From contig LDOQ01000303.1 of NCBI GenBank assembly GCA_001887945.1, positions 1 through 64,000 of the forward strand: 64,000 nucleotides of DNA. The letters are read 5' to 3'. The notes under the pieces are model-generated. The model ran no database searches, had not been told where the DNA came from, and saw nothing but the letters and a program-made list of their open reading frames with translations. Positions 1 to 11,330 of this stretch are shown here, piece after piece. The position numbers were made by a program, and so were the translations under genes. The stretch comes from Spraguea lophii (Eukaryota > Microsporidia > Spragueidae). The first letter of the stretch is position 1; each line of letters begins with the position of its first letter.

Positions 1-119
1 GCATATCTGTAGTGAAACCAGTTAGTACAAGTTTAATGTCGCTCGAGGAACCGAAGGTCACAGACCATGGTAGGCCGCAACCGGCCAGGAAGCTTTGATA
101 AATAAAAGTTTCATTCGTA
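1..119 (+). repeat. SINE-like repeat, copy 1 (3' end only)
   Basis: The window opens inside a copy of the repeat that is fuller at 60877-61240. Over about 120 bases the two differ at only about four positions. The stretch is much GC-richer than its surroundings, contains a GGCCG-CAAC-CGGCC hairpin, and ends in an AATAAAAGTTTCATT tail followed by an A-run. The left part lies outside the window. The near identity to copy 3 suggests recent movement. What is seen is the repeat; the SINE interpretation is inferred from copies 2 and 4, which carry tRNA-like heads. Confidence 0.75.
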
Positions 120-1054
120 AAAAAAAAATCCTAAAATAATATTTTAAATAATAAAGTAATTTTTATAATATATTTTGATCCAACTTCGTTTTAGCCCTTT
201 TTTTAATATTAAAAGTTTTTGTTCAGTCTTGTTATTGTTGAGTATGAAATTTTAAAATTTATATTAATTAATAATAGATTTATTATATTTCTATTGGTTA
301 TTCCATCTTATATTATGTATTTAGGTATTTGATAATTTGTTTTAAATAAGAAATTTCATTAATTATAAATTTTATGTATTCTACATCAAATATATTCGTT
401 TATATTATTAATATGCAATAAAGTTTACTTTATAATGAATATAATTTTGTTTTTCATATCCCAATCAATACTACGTATAATTTGTTATTTTTTCATTTTT
501 GATTACAACACAATTATTTATTCAAATACATTTTTATTAATTTCTTATACAAATATTTTGCTTTTGTTTCCATTTTCATTCTTCCAATTATACAATATTC
601 CTTATATTATATTTTCTTTTATTACGCTTTTGTCGTATGGTTATTATATTATTATACAATTATTTCTTTATTAGTATTTGTATATTCTCTTCAAAATATA
701 TTTGGTTAACCCTAAACTACTTAATAATCAACATGTATAATTTATATTTTTATACTAAAATCTCATAATAATACATAGTAAATAATTATATTTAATAACT
801 ATGTGTGTTTTTGATTCATAAAGTTTTTTTCGTATTTTTTATATCTTACAATATTTTTATTATCATTCTTTCTAAATATCTTTTAAAAATTAAAGAATTA
901 ACTTTTTCCGATTATTATCTTAAAACAGTTTTATCACAGTTTTTAGTGTTCACCACGAATTTATTTTTATTGGTCATGACTCTCATTATTTTTAATAATT
1001 TTTATAGCGTCTTTAAATTAATTTCTGTATAAAAAAAGATCTATTCGGTATTCC
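120..1054. other. AT-rich spacer, no supported gene
   Basis: Two open frames of about 75-80 codons (435-674 and 805-1032) translate to runs of Phe, Ile, Leu and Tyr without any motif. This is what random AT-rich DNA gives. I see no gene here. Confidence 0.6.
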
Positions 1055-1524
1055 TGACTCCGCTTGGTACAGTGGACATGGAGTGGTAACCAAATCCCAA
1101 ACGTGGTGTGATCGAATCCCTCGTCAAAAATAATTTTCGAAAAAAAAATGATAGTAATAAAAGATAGACTAGATGTTGTTAATGTGAGAATTCAATAATA
1201 TAGCATTAGTTGTGCTTTATATAATAGCTCCTCCATAAATTAATATAATGCTTAACTGGTGTAATTGCAATCCCTGTATTGATTTGTGATTCAGTCAATA
1301 TTATACAATAAAGAGTTTAGGAATTCCTTAAAAATATGGAAGGCAACGACGTGCACCAGACGCAAAATCCTAACACTCTGGAGCATAAGGTAAATGAGAT
1401 TAATGCATATCTGTAGCGAAACCAATCAATACAAGTTTAGACGTGCTTCAGGAGCCAAAGGGCTCAGACCATGATAGGCGTAACCGGTCAGAGAACTTAT
1501 AATAAATAAAAGTTTTATTAGGTT
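1055..1524 (+). repeat. SINE-like repeat, copy 2, with tRNA-like head
   Basis: The copy starts with a tRNA-like head at about 1055-1130. An A-box-like TTGGTACAGTGG lies at 1064-1075 and a B-box-like GTGATCGAATCC at 1108-1119, spaced about as in tRNA genes. An A-rich linker follows. From about 1173 a body aligns along its length with 60877-61240; shared blocks include TGCAATCC..TGTATTGATTTGTGA, CACCAGACGCAAAATCCT and CTGGAGCATAAGGTAA. It ends with AATAAATAAAAGTTTTATT. The head does not fold into a convincing full tRNA, so this is not a tRNA gene. A head with Pol III-type boxes plus a repeated body plus an A-rich tail fits a tRNA-derived SINE. Confidence 0.65.
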
Positions 1525-2323
1525 AAAAAAAATAATCTTTTAACTATTCGTTTTATATTATTTGATATTATTTTATTAAGTAAATAATAAAATTCCCTTA
1601 TTACATTGTGATTACCAAAAATTATATTTGTTCTGTTATAAAATTTATGTAAACAAGTTTTCTTGATCTATTAATTTTTCATTTTCAAGATGTAATGCCA
1701 ATAAAATGTTAGGATTTAATTCATTGAGAAGATATTCAGAAATATCATTTGAATATATGACGAGTAAATTGGAATACATTATTAATTTTTTATAAATTTT
1801 TATTTATGAATAACACTGTAACAAAAAAGAAATCATTAATTACAATCGGAACATAAGTTCTTCTGTTTATTGAAAAATATATCTCTTATAATTTGCAACG
1901 TCTTTCATAATTCTAATGAGAATGGGATTTTATAGTAAAAACTTTTCTTTTATGATTTCTACTCTGTAACCTTCGACAACTTATAAGAAATTATTAGATA
2001 CCCTTTTTCATTTAAACAGTTTATAGGAATGTAACGAGGTTGTTTAATTGTATAAAATGTATGGGAATTTCTATATAATAAACAAATAAAAAATAAAGAC
2101 ATTCAATACTAATAAATAAAAAATTAAATAAATATTTGAGAATAGTTAATCTAACTTAATAAATGGTAATATAATATACTTTTTATCTTTATACGTATTT
2201 GTAATTTACATATAAATATTAAATATTTGTACTTTATCATCAAATAAATGTTTAATGTCTATTTTTTTATGTTTTCTATTAGAAGAGAAGAAAATCTTTC
2301 ACCCAAATATTATTAAATACCAT
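1525..2323. other. AT-rich spacer
   Basis: No open frame or repeat that I can support is present between SINE copy 2 and the helicase relic. Confidence 0.5.
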
Positions 2324-3910
2324 CTAATTTAATAAATCCTTGAGCATAGATGGATCCAATACCATTCCTTTTCTATTTACAAATAAAAATAACTGTTTAT
2401 AAAATTTATCCTTGAAATTATTACTATCTCCTATAATTATCAATCCTAATTTACATCTGGTTATTGCTACATTAATTCTTCTAATTTCATTTAAAGATCC
2501 TATTTCTGATAAACAATTACTTCTTACTAATGTTACTACTATTATATCTTTTTCTTGCCCTTGAAAGGAATCTACAGTTGATATTTTTATTTCTTCAAAA
2601 ATATTAGAACTGTAATCCTTTAGAATTTCCTTCAAAAGTTTATTCTGTCCAGAATATGGTGTAATAATTCCTAAAGATAATTTATTCTCTCCAATATGAT
2701 TAATTTCTATACATTTAAGAATATCTTTTATAATATTTCCTTCTTCTAAATTAATATATGAGCAGTTTATTTCAGATTCAAAAAAATTTCTATCTTGCAT
2801 ACCAATTAGAAGAAGAGGAGGTGTATAAAAATTAAATTTTTTTTGCTTACTTTTTATTTTATTCTGATAAAAAAATTATTAGAAAATTCTATTAGTAACT
2901 CATTCATTCTGTATTGTTCATTTAACATTATTTCGAGTATTTTCATTTTTTTATAATCCAGACTTTTTTCTTCTAGTGGTCCTAATTGGTAAGGATCTCC
3001 AACAAGAATAAAATTGTGAGCCAATATCGTACTAAGAATAATATCCAATTCAGATGTTTAATAACATCAATCGATTATAATATAATCATATTTGTCAAGG
3101 CTAAATATAGTACTAAAGATTAATTTTATATCTTTTTGAAGTTCATTTATTTTTTTATTTTTCCTTCTTTTTTTATCTCTCGATAAAGAATAAATTGATT
3201 CTACACCTTTTTATATTCTTTTTTATTTTTACTTTTTTTATTTCTTTTGTTAAAAAATCTAAATTCTCTTCAACGATATTTTCTAAATTATAAAATGTTT
3301 CCCCTTTGTTTGAAAACTTAATCTAAAAAAATTTGTTTTTTTATAATAATCAGAATTAATAAATCGTTTAAGAATATTATCGAATGCAATATTACTTGGT
3401 GCACATACAATTATTTTTTTCTCATTAATGAATACTTTTATTATCATTTCGACAACAGTTTTAGTTTTTCCTGTTCCAGGTGGACCCATAATTTTATATG
3501 ATAAACAATTATCCAAATAATCAACTGTTGATTGTTGAGAACTATTTAAAACATTACCATAATTAGAAATAGGAACAGTTTCTACTTCTATTTCTTTTGT
3601 ATTATTATCTAAATAATTTATAATTTTTCCATGAAAAACAATTTTATCTTTTATACATTTTCTATCCTTTCATTAACCTGCACTTAAAATAATTTTATAT
3701 TCATACTTTTTTATCTAACAATTTATAACTTTTTGCAGTATATTTATCTTTATTATCTAATATCATACATTCAACACCATTTATTTATCATAACCCTCTC
3801 TTCAATTCTTAATCTATCTCTACAATTAAATATAATAATTTTTTTATTTATTCCTAAAATATGAGTTCTGTTGCTGTTTCTTCTTCTTCAAAGTTCGTTT
3901 TAAAAATATT
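2324..3910 (-). pseudogene. Decayed superfamily-1 helicase (Hcs1/IGHMBP2/Upf1 type)
   Basis: Three minus-strand open segments hold helicase motifs in the right order. Segment 3283-3671 (open upstream of its first possible start) has a Q-motif-like stretch and Walker A GPPGTGKT, then CAPSNIAFDN (motif Ia). Segment 2854-3048 has VGDPYQLGP (motif III) and NEQYRMN (motif IV region). Segment 2324-2800 has TVDSFQGQEKDIIV (motif V) and NVAITRCKLG (motif VI). Motif II should lie near 3050-3110 and is damaged. Weak N-terminal remnants reach about 3910. Stops and frameshifts separate the segments, so no full helicase can be made. The order and the GPPGTGKT/QGQEKDI signatures fit the DNA2/NAM7-like family that acts on RNA or DNA in translation, decay or replication. 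The exact subfamily is uncertain; Hcs1/IGHMBP2 looks closest. Confidence 0.8.
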
Positions 3911-3979
3911 TTTTATTCTTCTAAAATAAACAATAATCTGACTTAAAAAATTATAAAAGCATAAACAAATATTTATTAT

Positions 3980-4965
3980 TTTTTTATTAATTAATTGTCT
4001 TTTAAAAACAAAGAATAAACGATTTTATTTAAAATATATTCGTATGTATGTTTTAATATATTCTTATCTCTTTTGATTACAATTGGTTCTTCATTAATTT
4101 TATTTCCTCCTTGGGTTTTGGATATATTATAATTAATTCTATCGTGTTCCATATTGAGTCTAAAAGCTTATAAATATTCCATTCTTTATTAGTACATATC
4201 GATACAGAGTTAAAAACCCTAGAAAGTATATCTAATTCTTTTATAGAGATTCATTGATTTTATTTAATATATAAAGAGTTAATACGTATTTTATATTATC
4301 TTCTATTACATCCATAAGATCATCTGCTGTATAATGTTTGTTATCATTTACAAAAAAAAATTTCAGTTTTGTTTATTCTATATTCTTTCAGAATAATTTT
4401 TGCAGTTTCTTTATCTGAGTCATTCACACGATAATACCACCTTATCTTTTTTTTTGATTTTAATATTAGGTTTTTGTTTGTTTAAACCTAATTTGAAGCT
4501 TTTAATTCTTTCTCTATTAATTTTTATGTGTAATGGATTTTGACTATCTAAAATTATCAGTAACAAAAAAATATATACGTGTAACTCTAAAACTTGTTTA
4601 TTTATATCTTTTTATTCTTCAGTCCATTGTAATACATTACATTTGGAATAGTAGTAAGTGTTGTAAATTCATAATCCTTAATAACACCGGTAGCATTATT
4701 GGTTAATTAATTCATTGTATAGATTTTTCGACAGATGGAAATCCGATGAATTCAATTCTTGCAACACCAGTTTTTAGTACATTAAATCCTTCTTGTTGAA
4801 AAGATGATTCGGATAAATTTGTTGAAATTAACTCTCTATGTAACTAGAAAAATTTTATTTTAAAAAAACCTAAGTGTGTAGATGTTGCTTTATTTTTGAA
4901 TACGTATCGTTTCATATTCAATTTTCTCTATTTTTTTTGTCTGCTATTGGTGATATTCGTTTCGA
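3980..4965 (-). pseudogene. Decayed DRG/Rbg1-type GTPase
   Basis: No long open frame survives, but reading the minus strand in shifting frames gives a DRG GTPase from end to end. Near 4920-4860 there is an N-terminal IRIQKNKATSTHLG, like the RTQKNKATxxHLG of DRG proteins. The P-loop region GFPSVEKS is near 4740, where the family has GFPSVGKS. The switch segment DYEFTTLTTIPNV is near 4660, a hallmark of DRG. LNKQKPNIKIKKK is near 4480, TADDLMDVIED near 4320, and KEWNIYKLLDSIW near 4180, followed by YPKPKE. Functional DRG proteins bind ribosomes with DFRP partners. Here the invariant P-loop Gly is Glu, and many stops and shifts are present, so the gene is dead. It is transcribed divergently from the eRF1 relic. 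Confidence 0.8.
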
Positions 4966-5022
4966 GGGTTTAAAAAATTTTCTATAGATTAAGATAAAAT
5001 AATTATCTTAAAAAAATTACAT

Positions 5023-6185
5023 CTAATGGACACAAATGAATTTTTTTCTTTGAATATTGAATTGTAGAAAATGTATAAATTAATAAAATTTCTATGTAAC
5101 GCTATTGGAAATAATACCATTATGATATATATATATTATTCGATTAGGATATCAACTCAATAATTATATACAAATATTAATTAATAAATATTCGACAACA
5201 TCAAATATAAAATATTAGTCAATTGATTAAATGCTTTCTTGGGTATTATATCTACTCAAAATAAATCAAAAACAATAAATAAGTTTCCACCAAACGGTAT
5301 TGGTATTTTCGTAGAATTCGTCATGGATAAATTAAACAACAAAGAAAAAAATTTACTTTCTTTAGAATCTATAAACCTCATAACTTATTCTTTATATCTT
5401 TTGTGATTCGAATTTCATGTAGAAGGATTTCTATTTTTATTTAACAAACATCCAAATACGGTTAGGTTATAATGGATGAACATGGTGCATTCTTTGCTAT
5501 TCTTCTTGGAAATATTGAATCAATTCTTTATATTATTTCAATATATTTTCCTAGAAAACACGGAAGATGAGAAGAATCATCTGTCAGGTTTACAAGATTA
5601 AGAATTGAAAAAAGAAATTGGTATAATAAGAAAATAGTTGGAAATGTTAATAATATTTTTGAAGATGATATTGTTGTATTTATTTTTGCAGGCTCTGTAG
5701 GCTTTAAAACAAAATTAAAAAATTCAGATGTTTAAAAAACATCTATAAGATTAATAGATATAAATTATGATGGTTCCAATAATCTCAACCACGCCGTTGA
5801 ACTTTCGTTGAATTTTATTACACAACAAATACACTAAAGAAGTATTACACTAATTTTTTAGAAAAAATACTGATGATGGTAAATATGCATTTAGTCTTAA
5901 ATCTACAATAGAAGATTTACAAAATGGTTTTATAAGTGTTCCTATAGTTGATAAAATATTATGGATTTGAATAGACCCGTCTGAATATAAAATATTATTA
6001 CAGATTGGATAATGAAAATTATAAATCTTTCAGCATTATATTATTTTTTATATCAGATAAAACTTCAGAAGAAATACGATTTAAAGAAGGATTCGACGGT
6101 GCTGGTGGTATTTTAAAATATAAATTAATGATAATGAGTATAGTGATTATAAAAAAATGGTGATGATATTTTTAAATAAATTATT
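5023..6185 (+). pseudogene. Decayed translation release factor eRF1
   Basis: Shifting-frame reading of the plus strand follows eukaryotic eRF1 in order. The N-domain start (NIEL-KMYKLIKFL) lies near 5055. STTSNIK is near 5190; the family's TASNIKS motif marks the stop-codon-recognition domain. PPNGIGIFVEF is near 5290. The middle-domain start MDEHGAFFAILL is near 5472, with FPRKHGR near 5550, where the family has PKKHGRGGQS. FAGSVGFKTKL lies near 5690. The C-domain tail SEEIRFKEGFDGAGGILKYKL is near 6070-6130; the family ends QFxxGFGGIGGILRY. The peptidyl-hydrolysis GGQ is disrupted; the frame breaks right after KHGR. At least five shifts or stops occur. eRF1 is essential, so an intact copy must exist elsewhere. 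Confidence 0.85.
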
Positions 6186-6570
6186 TATAAATAGAATTTT
6201 TATTTTCTTGAAAAAGTTTTTTATGTTTGAGATTTGGTTATTGTTCTACAACTACTGGATCAATGGGTTTATATATATAATAGAAAATAATAATAAAAAT
6301 TATAATATAAACCATATAAGATAAAATTCGATTATAGATGAGGTTGTATTTGTATTTATAATGTATATTATAATACGTATAACATATTTATTTCTTTAAA
6401 ATAATAACAATTATCATAATACTGTTCTTTATTATTAATATTATGTAATAAAAATTTATAGATAATATATATCATGAAAAGTTGTTAGGAGTTTAATAAT
6501 GTATATTTGTCAATTAATGGTTTGAAAACTTTTATTTTTAATATTCTATTCTAATCTAATCCGTAATAAC
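6186..6570. other. AT-rich spacer
   Basis: Nothing recognisable lies between the eRF1 relic and the LRR gene tail. Confidence 0.5.
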
Positions 6571-9260
6571 CTAAAAATTTTTAAACCGCCGTGCAAACTT
6601 ATTCTTAAAACGTTGGCGTAATGTATGGAAATCAGAATGTTTCACATGCTTCTTTAACTTAAAACGACCCCGTTTCGTCTTATCATCATCATTTTTTTTT
6701 AATGAAAAGATATCCCATCGGTTTTAAAAGTTTACGAACGTCTTCATCCTGTAATTGAAAAAACTTACCATCGTCAACAATTCCAAATGGTTTACTCCTT
6801 TGTTCGTTTCTCCCGTAAATATAATTGATATATTCATTCAATTGATCATATAATTCATTACCTAATCTTTCAATCTTCAGATGTTTGTTAATTTCATCTC
6901 TTATTCTCTGGAGAGTAAATTCTCTAAAAAATTGTTCAACTATATATTTTTTATCGTAGAGTTCTGTTCTATCCGACTTATCAAGATAGGCATATAAGTT
7001 TGTTTCTTTTTGAAACCCAAGTTCTTCTGATAAAATATATTTCCATTTTATAAAGATTTCCACTTCTTCTTCTTCTTCATTTCCGGGTGCAGTAATTTTT
7101 TTAAGTATATCTTCCTTCAAGCTTGTAATTATTCTTTTTATTTTTTCTTTAGCATTCATAGATCTGTTGTCAGGTATAATATTTAAATATGTACTGATAT
7201 ATATTTGACCTTGCCCATCCAAACATGTTACATTCTTATCTTTACTATCCTTTACTTCAAAGTTTAAATCGGATACCATATTATCAATAATCTCTCCTGC
7301 ATATTTTTTTTTATTTGCTATTGACATTATATAAATCTCATCGATAATAAATTCAAAATAATCAATAATGGAATTTCGTTTCTTGTATTCTTTAGTTGGA
7401 TTTTCCGTTTTAATTATATTCCTATCTTGAAAGTAATAGTCGTTTATTCTTCTTATTAAAAAGTTCATTTTTTCCTCTTTATAACATATATCTATTTCTC
7501 TAAAAATATGTTCTAATGTTTTCTCGATTTGTGCTTGGTTTTTTATATGATTTCCTGGTTCAACAGCTTGGCATAATTTTATCTCTTCTAAATTTAATCT
7601 TTCGTCGGCAGGAATGTTAAGTTCTTCATAATAGGCTTTAACATTCAAATCCATGTTGGTATATCCTCTTTTTATTTCTATACCCGTTTCTTGGAACATT
7701 ATTATTGCATCATATCCGATATTTTTTAAAATATCTTGATTTACATCTTCAAAAAAGATTAACTCTGGATTATCCGGATCTTCATCTAACCTTAAACGTA
7801 AAGGATTGTCAAATAATTCAATTTGTAAATTTCTGTTTCTCATATTATTGATATTAGAAGGAAGTAATTCTAAACTGTTAGCATATATTATTAATTTTTC
7901 GAGTGTAATTATGTCGAATATACTTCTCTCGATAGTGGTTATTTGGTTAATAGATAAATTCAACACCTTTAATGAAGTTAGACCCGTAAAAACATTTTCT
8001 AAAATAATTAATTCATTACACTGTGCTTTAAAAGTCTCTAAATTAATAAGCTTCGAAATATCATAAGGTATACTTGTTAAGAAACAGTGAGATAAATCTA
8101 AATACGTGATTTGGGAATTGGTTGGTATATGCTCGAATATATTAATTTCTCTGTCAGTTCGTTCTTTGCATCTAACAGTTAATTCACTTAAAAATATTAC
8201 CTGAAAATATACATTTTTTAAATCTTTTTACCGATTTTAAAATATTTCTATCTATTTTTGACAATCTATTAAAAGATAAATCAAGTGTTTCCAAACTTTG
8301 TAATACAATATCAGAGATAGATAATTCAGGTATTTTGTTACATCGAAGATATAACTCTATTAGATTTTTAAACATACCATCCACAATAATCATTTTCTTG
8401 ATACAGTTATTAGAAATATTTAATATCTCTAAATTAATAAAGGAATGTATCTCGTAAGGAATCTCTTCGAATGAATTATTGGAAATATCTAATTGTTCTA
8501 AATTTATAGAATTACTGAAGATTCTAGGGAATGTACTCAAGCCATTACCACAGATAAATAATTTTTTTAAGGAATTATATGATACAAAATTTGTATCATC
8601 ATTATCCTCATTTTCTCCAGAAGTTTTATACTCTGAATAAACCAGGCAGGAAATAAAATCATCGTTCCTAAATAATAAGGGATTATTTGATAAATTTAAT
8701 TCTTTTAATTTTGTTAATCTAAACAAATTTGAATTAATACTTATCAAACGAGAGCAGAATCCAATATTTAATATCTCGAGATTGTTCATATGTATAATTC
8801 CAAAAGGTATTATATTAAATTCATTGTCGTTTAAATAAAGAATTTTCAAGTTTGATAACGAAAATAGAATTTGAGGAAATTCTTTAAATCTATTATAACC
8901 TAAATATAACTCTTCTAATTCTTTAAGTCTTACAAATTTATCGGGCAATCCGGACAATGTTAAATTGTTAAGTAGTAAACATTTAATATTATTGATTTCA
9001 CAAAATATTTCAGGAAATATATTGTTACCTGTTTTGGGATCGATGTTATTTAAATCCAAAATTCCAATCGTGTTATCATATTCATTCTCTCTGTATATTT
9101 CAAAACGACATGAAAATTTCCGGTTCATTATGATTTCCTTATATAAACCAATTACATTTGAATTGGGTATTAACTTCTTAATACTATCATAATTATCATA
9201 TGTTATTTTATACTCAATACAATTCATCAATACTGGGGAAAAGAATAGCAAAAAATTCAT
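6571..9260 (-). CDS. Secreted leucine-rich-repeat protein, split by two one-base shifts
   Basis: The start is chosen at the ATG at 9260. It opens a short hydrophobic signal-like stretch (MNFLLFFSPVL) and has CCCCC about 8 bases upstream. Segment 1 (9260-8184) carries about ten LRRs of the LxxLxLxxNxLxxxP type. It stops just after an A6 run (8214-8219). With one base fewer there the reading passes into a second open segment (from about 8216 to 6689) that resumes with further LRRs (TYLDLSHCFLTSIP, KVLNLSINQ) and then a roughly 400-residue non-repeat, charged, helical C-terminal domain. That segment stops right after an A9 run (6692-6700). One base fewer continues it for about 40 very basic residues to 6571. 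The sum is about 895 residues. No in-frame ATG lies near the start of segment 2, so two separate genes are unlikely. Similar LRR proteins form lineage-specific families in microsporidia; the function is unknown. Confidence 0.7.
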
Positions 9261-9275
9261 AAAAGTAGGGGGTTC
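9261..9275 (-). promoter_or_regulatory. CCC-type start-proximal signal
   Basis: On the minus strand CCCCC (9268-9272) precedes the chosen LRR start by about 7 bases. This resembles the CCC/GGG signal described directly upstream of microsporidian start codons, and it supports the ATG at 9260 over the TTG further upstream. Confidence 0.4.
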
Positions 9276-9302
9276 CTCTTCCTTATATAGTTTTTTTATC
9301 AA

Positions 9303-10246
9303 TTTTTTTTATATTTAAATAAATATTTTTAAATGATAAGAATAACTCCAAAAAGGAATTCAGAAATATGATGTGAGAAATTGAGATAAATTAAAATTTA
9401 CATAAAAATAATTTAAAAAAACAATATTATAAAAAAATGTTTTGAAGTATCAGAAATAATAATGATCTAGCTGTCAAACATTTCACACAAAAATATATAA
9501 TATTTACATGATATTTTAACTGTATTAAAAGAGCGAACAGATAAAAGTAATGGCTTTTTCAAATAATCTTACAAAATTTAAGATGTTACATGCATTTACA
9601 ATTATAATATAACCAATAAAATATATCTGAAAATAAATAGAAATACAAAAATATTTTTTTTTATTTTTTCTAGAATATTTTATCAAGATATTTATCAAAT
9701 AAATAGAAATATGTTTATACGCAGTCTCAGGGGAAAAAAATAAAACATATTAAAATATATCATAAAATTGTAAGTTGTTTTAATTTTTATTGGAAAATAA
9801 TATTCTTTTAATTTTCATTGATTTATAATATTATTTTTGATAATAATAATATTATAAAATAAAAATAATAAAATAAAAAATTTATATACCTTAATCGTTG
9901 GATGGGAATCCTTTTTAATTATATGTACAATATAGTTAAATGATATGTGTATATGAATTTCTTATATAAATTAATATATATTGATGAAATGAACAATATA
10001 GAAAAAATATATAATATAAAATATTATTTGATAAGAATATTATATATAAATTGATTTATATCAGGATTTTTTTTTTATTTTTTTACCCCTTGGTAAGAAT
10101 AAGAAGAAACATTTGATTATATACTTTTTTCAATTATATATTTTTTAATTAAATATTTTTATTTTGTTTTAGAATTATATTATAATTATTTATAAACTTT
10201 AAATATCATTGGTTTATACTTTTATATAATTTATAGAAAAAATCAA
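9303..10246. other. AT-rich spacer
   Basis: A long A/T-run spacer upstream of the LRR gene. No gene seen. Confidence 0.5.
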
Positions 10247-10695
10247 AAGCCTGTTTGGTTCAATGGTCGTGGAGTGGTGTGGTAATCACCACAGGCCTAA
10301 TAGTTAGAATTTCACATCTATAGGAATTTTTAAATAAAAAATAAAAGTAAAATACAAAAAAAATGAATTGATGAGGGTGAGCATTCGATAACGTATATTG
10401 GTTATGTCTTGTACACGTATAACCATTATATTAAGCTAGTTATTTAATAATATGATTATAATATCTATATTGATTAATGATTTAGTCGTTATGCTAAAAA
10501 GGAGATTGGAATTTCATCAGGAATAAATGGTAAATGATAACATGTACCATATGAAAATTTATAATGTCCTGATGTAAAAATTAAGATGGGAATAATACAA
10601 ATATCTAACAAGATTAGTCAATATGAGTTATCTGTATTTTTAAAAAGTTGCAATTTCAAATTACGGTGGACACAATTATCCTGACTTGATGATAA
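10247..10695 (+). repeat. SINE-like repeat, copy 4 (diverged), with tRNA-like head
   Basis: A tRNA-like head at 10249-10321 has the A-box-like TTTGGTTCAATGG followed by GTGGAGTGG, as in copy 2, but its B box is eroded. After an A-rich linker, a body from about 10368 follows copy 3 block by block. GATGAGGGTGAGCATTCGAT matches GTGGGTGAGGTTTCGAT. TATTGATTAATGATTTAGTC matches TATTGATTTGTGACTCGGTC. ATTAAGATGGGAATAAT and GGTGGACACAATTATCCTGA match the tail section. GC content has decayed towards the local AT background. It is an older copy than 1-3. Confidence 0.55.
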
Positions 10696-11330
10696 TTAAC
10701 ATGTTATTTAAAAATAAAAAATCAACAATCTTTATTGTGATAAGTTAAATTTATAAAATAAAAGTAAATTTCGTGGTTATAAGCCAGTATCAATAGTTTA
10801 TGATTTTAAGATAAAATAAACAATATTTTTATGTTTAGATGAACATGATATTCATTATTATTCTGATATTCTTGACTTATATCACGTCAATGATTTCATT
10901 GATCATTAATAATAATCACTAATGGAATTAAGAATTAATTACGTCATAAATGTTTTTCAGAATGATAATGGTTCTTTATTTTAAAATTAAATAAGATTAA
11001 TTCAAAAATACATCTTTTTGAACTTTATAAACGAATTCATTAAATAAAGCAAAAGTTTCAACAATTCTTTTTAATTCACAATCTATTTATAGGAAAAATA
11101 ATTTTAAGTATAAAAACCAGGGTTTAATTATAAAGAATCTATTTTACATTCATAAAAATTTCATAAGGATGTTCCAATTCCAGAATAAACCAATTATTAA
11201 TAATCTATAATACTTTATTATATATTATATGAATTATATTAATAAATTTATAATAGTTTATTATAATGTACAATAAAATTTATATTGATAATTATATCTT
11301 ATAAAATATTTTATTTTTGTGTTAAGCCCT
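10696..11330. other. AT-rich spacer
   Basis: No open frame or structure that I can support lies between the SINE-like copy and the next gene. Confidence 0.4.

Noticed and set aside
435..1032. Two open frames of 79 and 75 codons as membrane protein genes
   Set aside because: Composition is almost only Phe/Ile/Leu/Tyr/Ser, as given by random T-rich DNA; one lacks an ATG at its start; no motif.
1055..1130. A functional tRNA gene
   Set aside because: A and B boxes are present, but acceptor and T-stem do not pair, and the same head precedes another repeat copy at 10249.
8184..8220. A short spliceosomal intron joining the two LRR segments
   Set aside because: The only GT...AG candidate (29 bases from GTAATA to TTAG) leaves the downstream exon in the wrong frame, whereas loss of one A gives the right one.
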